Assembly (NCBI RefSeq): GCF_019399895.1
Contig: NC_091885.1
Location: 1,648,501 to 1,712,500, forward strand
DNA length: 64,000 nt
Source of the DNA: Cardiocondyla obscurior
Taxonomy: Eukaryota; Arthropoda; Insecta; Hymenoptera; Formicidae
Direction of reading: 5' to 3'
In this document: positions 62,189 to 64,000 of the stretch, piece after piece
Layout of the letters: each line of letters opens with the position of its first letter
Numbering within the stretch: the stretch's first letter is position 1
Made by a program: the position numbers and the translations under genes
The notes under the pieces: generated by a model
Database searches by the model: none
Told to the model about the DNA's origin: nothing
The model's input: the letters and a program-made list of their open reading frames with translations, nothing else

Positions 62189-62764
62189 ACAGATCTATTA
62201 TCTAAATATTCGTGAGTTATGGCTCAATGTAAAATGTTTAAATTTAATACTTTTTGGCGAGAAAAAAGGACAATAGCAATTGTTTTAAACAGAACTAATA
62301 AACAGATTTTTCAAATATATAAAAAAATGAAATACGCTTACTTAAATGTATTATCATACGTGAACTTGCAGTGACTACAACGAACATTCAAGTTCCACTG
62401 AAATATAAGTATAAAACAAACAATATAAGTATAAAACAAAAAAGATGTCTATGAAATTAAATGTGAGTAGATCACATTGTCTGTAACGTCAATAAGAAGA
62501 AAAACGGCAATCTAATATCACATTAGTCGAGACATCGGCGACAAGTAGCGGTGAGGAAATGACTATAACACACGCTACGTAACGAAATAATTTCTATAAC
62601 TAATTACGTATATCGTTAACCGAGCCAGCGGTAAATCGATTATATAATTACACTTAATGTGAATATTGTATGTGCGACGTAACTGCACCGCGTTCTTTTT
62701 TTCCTTTTTTTTTTTTCTTTTTTTTTTTGTATAATAGCTCTTTGGCCTTACCCATCCTTTCACC

Positions 62765-64000
62765 TTAATCCTGCTCCAAACTGGAATCACGCCCAATTAT
62801 AGATGCTAGTTCCTGCATTACATCTCGATTCGCATGCATAAACGCCTTTGCAGTCCAGATCATATGTACTAATATCTCGTCGTTCTTCTCGTCCATGGCG
62901 ACTTCTGTCGATAAATGCGGATTGAATCTATAGTACGGTACACCGATCATGGAGCACCAGGTGCGAGCACGATCGACCACGCGGCCGTCACTCGCTGTCG
63001 CCTGATCAACTAACAAATTGCCGAGCGCCGAGATACCGAATACGAGTTTGGTGGTGCTCCAGAGGCTATCTGGTCGAAAAACGTCGATCTCGTTCTCAAT
63101 GGCTGTGGTCGGTATGATTCCTGTACCGAGGGAGACCACCAGCGACAATGGTATCGTCTCGTTCTCACGTTTAGTAGCCTTCAGAGCTAAATTATATTCG
63201 TGGATCTCCGTCATGGCGTCTAGGGTGGGATTATTAGCAATCAGGCCTCCATCTAGAAAACGTCCGAAAGCCCGAAAATATGACGGCGCTGCGCCGGTCG
63301 CTCTCGCCGCTTTCCAAAGCAACTGCTCCTGCGGTGACAATGTCTGTTTAAACATTACGCTTTCCGGCAATTTTAAAATAGAGCTAGGTGACTCGTAGTT
63401 GCGGAATAAATGAAGATCCACGGGCTTACGATCGGCAAGCACGCCTGTTATCATTATCTTTGGCTTTTGAATGTCAGACATTACGGTGTCGGCGCCGAGG
63501 CACTCCTTTAAAACTTTCTCTAAACCTTCGCTGTTATAAGGTCGCGAGCCCACGAAAGCATTTTCCTTGATACGAAAGTAGAGAGCTTGGCATTCTCGCA
63601 GGGACTTACCAGCGGCAAGACCGAGTGCTAAGATACCGCCGGTGGACGTACCAGCAATCCAGTCAAAGCAGTGCACCACAGGCTTACGCAGTACAGATTC
63701 AATCTCTAATAATGTTTGTATGAGCACCAGTCCTCGAATACCGCCGCCATCGAGACAAAGCAGCCTACCGCCCTTGATTCGCTTGCAATTTCCGTGTTCG
63801 GCCATTTTCTCCATACCGGACACATGAAGCATTTGATCTAGAATCGTGCGTGGTACGTAATGCGGCGGCTCCGACGGCGCAATACCGGTGTAGTTATCGC
63901 CGTGCTTACAGCCGAGGTGGCAATCCTTCATTTCTACCGGACACCTTTGCGCGCCCACCGCGTGCAATAGATAGATTATCTTGTTACCTTCGGTAGTGTC
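62765..64000 (-). CDS. iPLA2-VIA: Group VI calcium-independent phospholipase A2, catalytic C-terminal part (partial)
   Basis: The frame is open from the right edge to TAA at 62,765, giving 411 residues that are the patatin-like lipase domain of the PLA2G6/iPLA2-VIA family. Counted from the edge, the oxyanion-hole motif DGGGIRG is at about 84-90, the nucleophile motif GTSTG at 117-121 (Ser119) and the catalytic Asp in DGG at 250-252. Flanking segments typical of PLA2G6 follow, such as LHLFRNY, FLDGGL-ANNPTLDAMTEIHEYN, VVSLGTG and GRVVDRARTWC. The enzyme hydrolyses the sn-2 acyl bond of phospholipids and serves membrane remodelling and mitochondrial upkeep. The N-terminal ankyrin repeats expected of the family lie beyond the window. 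All catalytic residues are present and the visible part is one intron-free exon. It faces SoxE copy B tail to tail. Confidence 0.96.
   Translation of the reverse strand, partial: DTTEGNKIIYLLHAVGAQRCPVEMKDCHLGCKHGDNYTGIAPSEPPHYVPRTILDQMLHVSGMEKMAEHGNCKRIKGGRLLCLDGGGIRGLVLIQTLLEIESVLRKPVVHCFDWIAGTSTGGILALGLAAGKSLRECQALYFRIKENAFVGSRPYNSEGLEKVLKECLGADTVMSDIQKPKIMITGVLADRKPVDLHLFRNYESPSSILKLPESVMFKQTLSPQEQLLWKAARATGAAPSYFRAFGRFLDGGLIANNPTLDAMTEIHEYNLALKATKRENETIPLSLVVSLGTGIIPTTAIENEIDVFRPDSLWSTTKLVFGISALGNLLVDQATASDGRVVDRARTWCSMIGVPYYRFNPHLSTEVAMDEKNDEILVHMIWTAKAFMHANRDVMQELASIIGRDSSLEQD

Larger units (their letters stand above)
61628..62764. other. Convergent 3' untranslated region of SoxE copy B and iPLA2
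   Basis: A/T-rich sequence with no gene. It must hold both transcript ends, because the genes on either side point towards each other. Candidate poly(A) signals on opposite strands are 30 bases apart at 62,148-62,188. Confidence 0.6.

Noticed and set aside
1..64000. tRNA, rRNA, CRISPR, transposase or viral genes
   Set aside because: Looked for box A/B tRNA cores, regular spaced repeats and transposase or polymerase motifs; none was convincing by eye.

Overview
The window looks like nuclear DNA of a non-dipteran insect, most likely a hymenopteran and plausibly an ant. Three things point there: a bantam microRNA with the G found in honeybee (the fly form has U at that position), two linked SoxE genes (from memory, two SoxE genes have been described in honeybee), and very frequent CpG alternating with long A/T homopolymers. 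There is nothing bacterial, no operon and no CRISPR.

Layout. (1) About 1-35,600 is a protein-gene desert. Its one certain gene is bantam (plus strand; mature arm 25,865-25,887), next to a splice-site chain and poly(A) signals that fit a non-coding primary transcript (pri-bantam). Upstream are TATA-type promoter candidates near 7.0, 9.7 and 13.4 kb and a well-formed orphan exon at 10,094-10,178. (2) 37,686-48,076, minus strand: SoxE copy A, five coding exons, 431 residues, all exon phases consistent. A plus-strand chain of splice signals (35,650-41,039) predicts a spliced non-coding transcript antisense to its last three exons. (3) 48,077-54,879: CpG-rich divergent intergenic region with back-to-back promoter and 5' exon signals at 52.4-53.4 kb. 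(4) 54,880-61,627, plus strand: SoxE copy B, four coding exons, 366 residues. (5) 62,765 to the right edge, minus strand: catalytic half of a group VI calcium-independent phospholipase A2 (iPLA2-VIA/PLA2G6), converging on SoxE copy B with possibly overlapping 3' ends.

How the parts relate. The two SoxE genes are a head-to-head pair that shares its upstream DNA. Both keep the dimerisation motif, the HMG box and the intron at Leu-Trp-Arg inside the box. They differ in the other intron positions and have diverged outside the DNA-binding region. The microRNA desert, the antisense transcript and the shared upstream region are the most interesting regulatory features. Protein-coding calls rest on unmistakable family motifs and in-phase splice sites. 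Untranslated exons, promoters and poly(A) signals are pattern-based inferences and carry low confidence.
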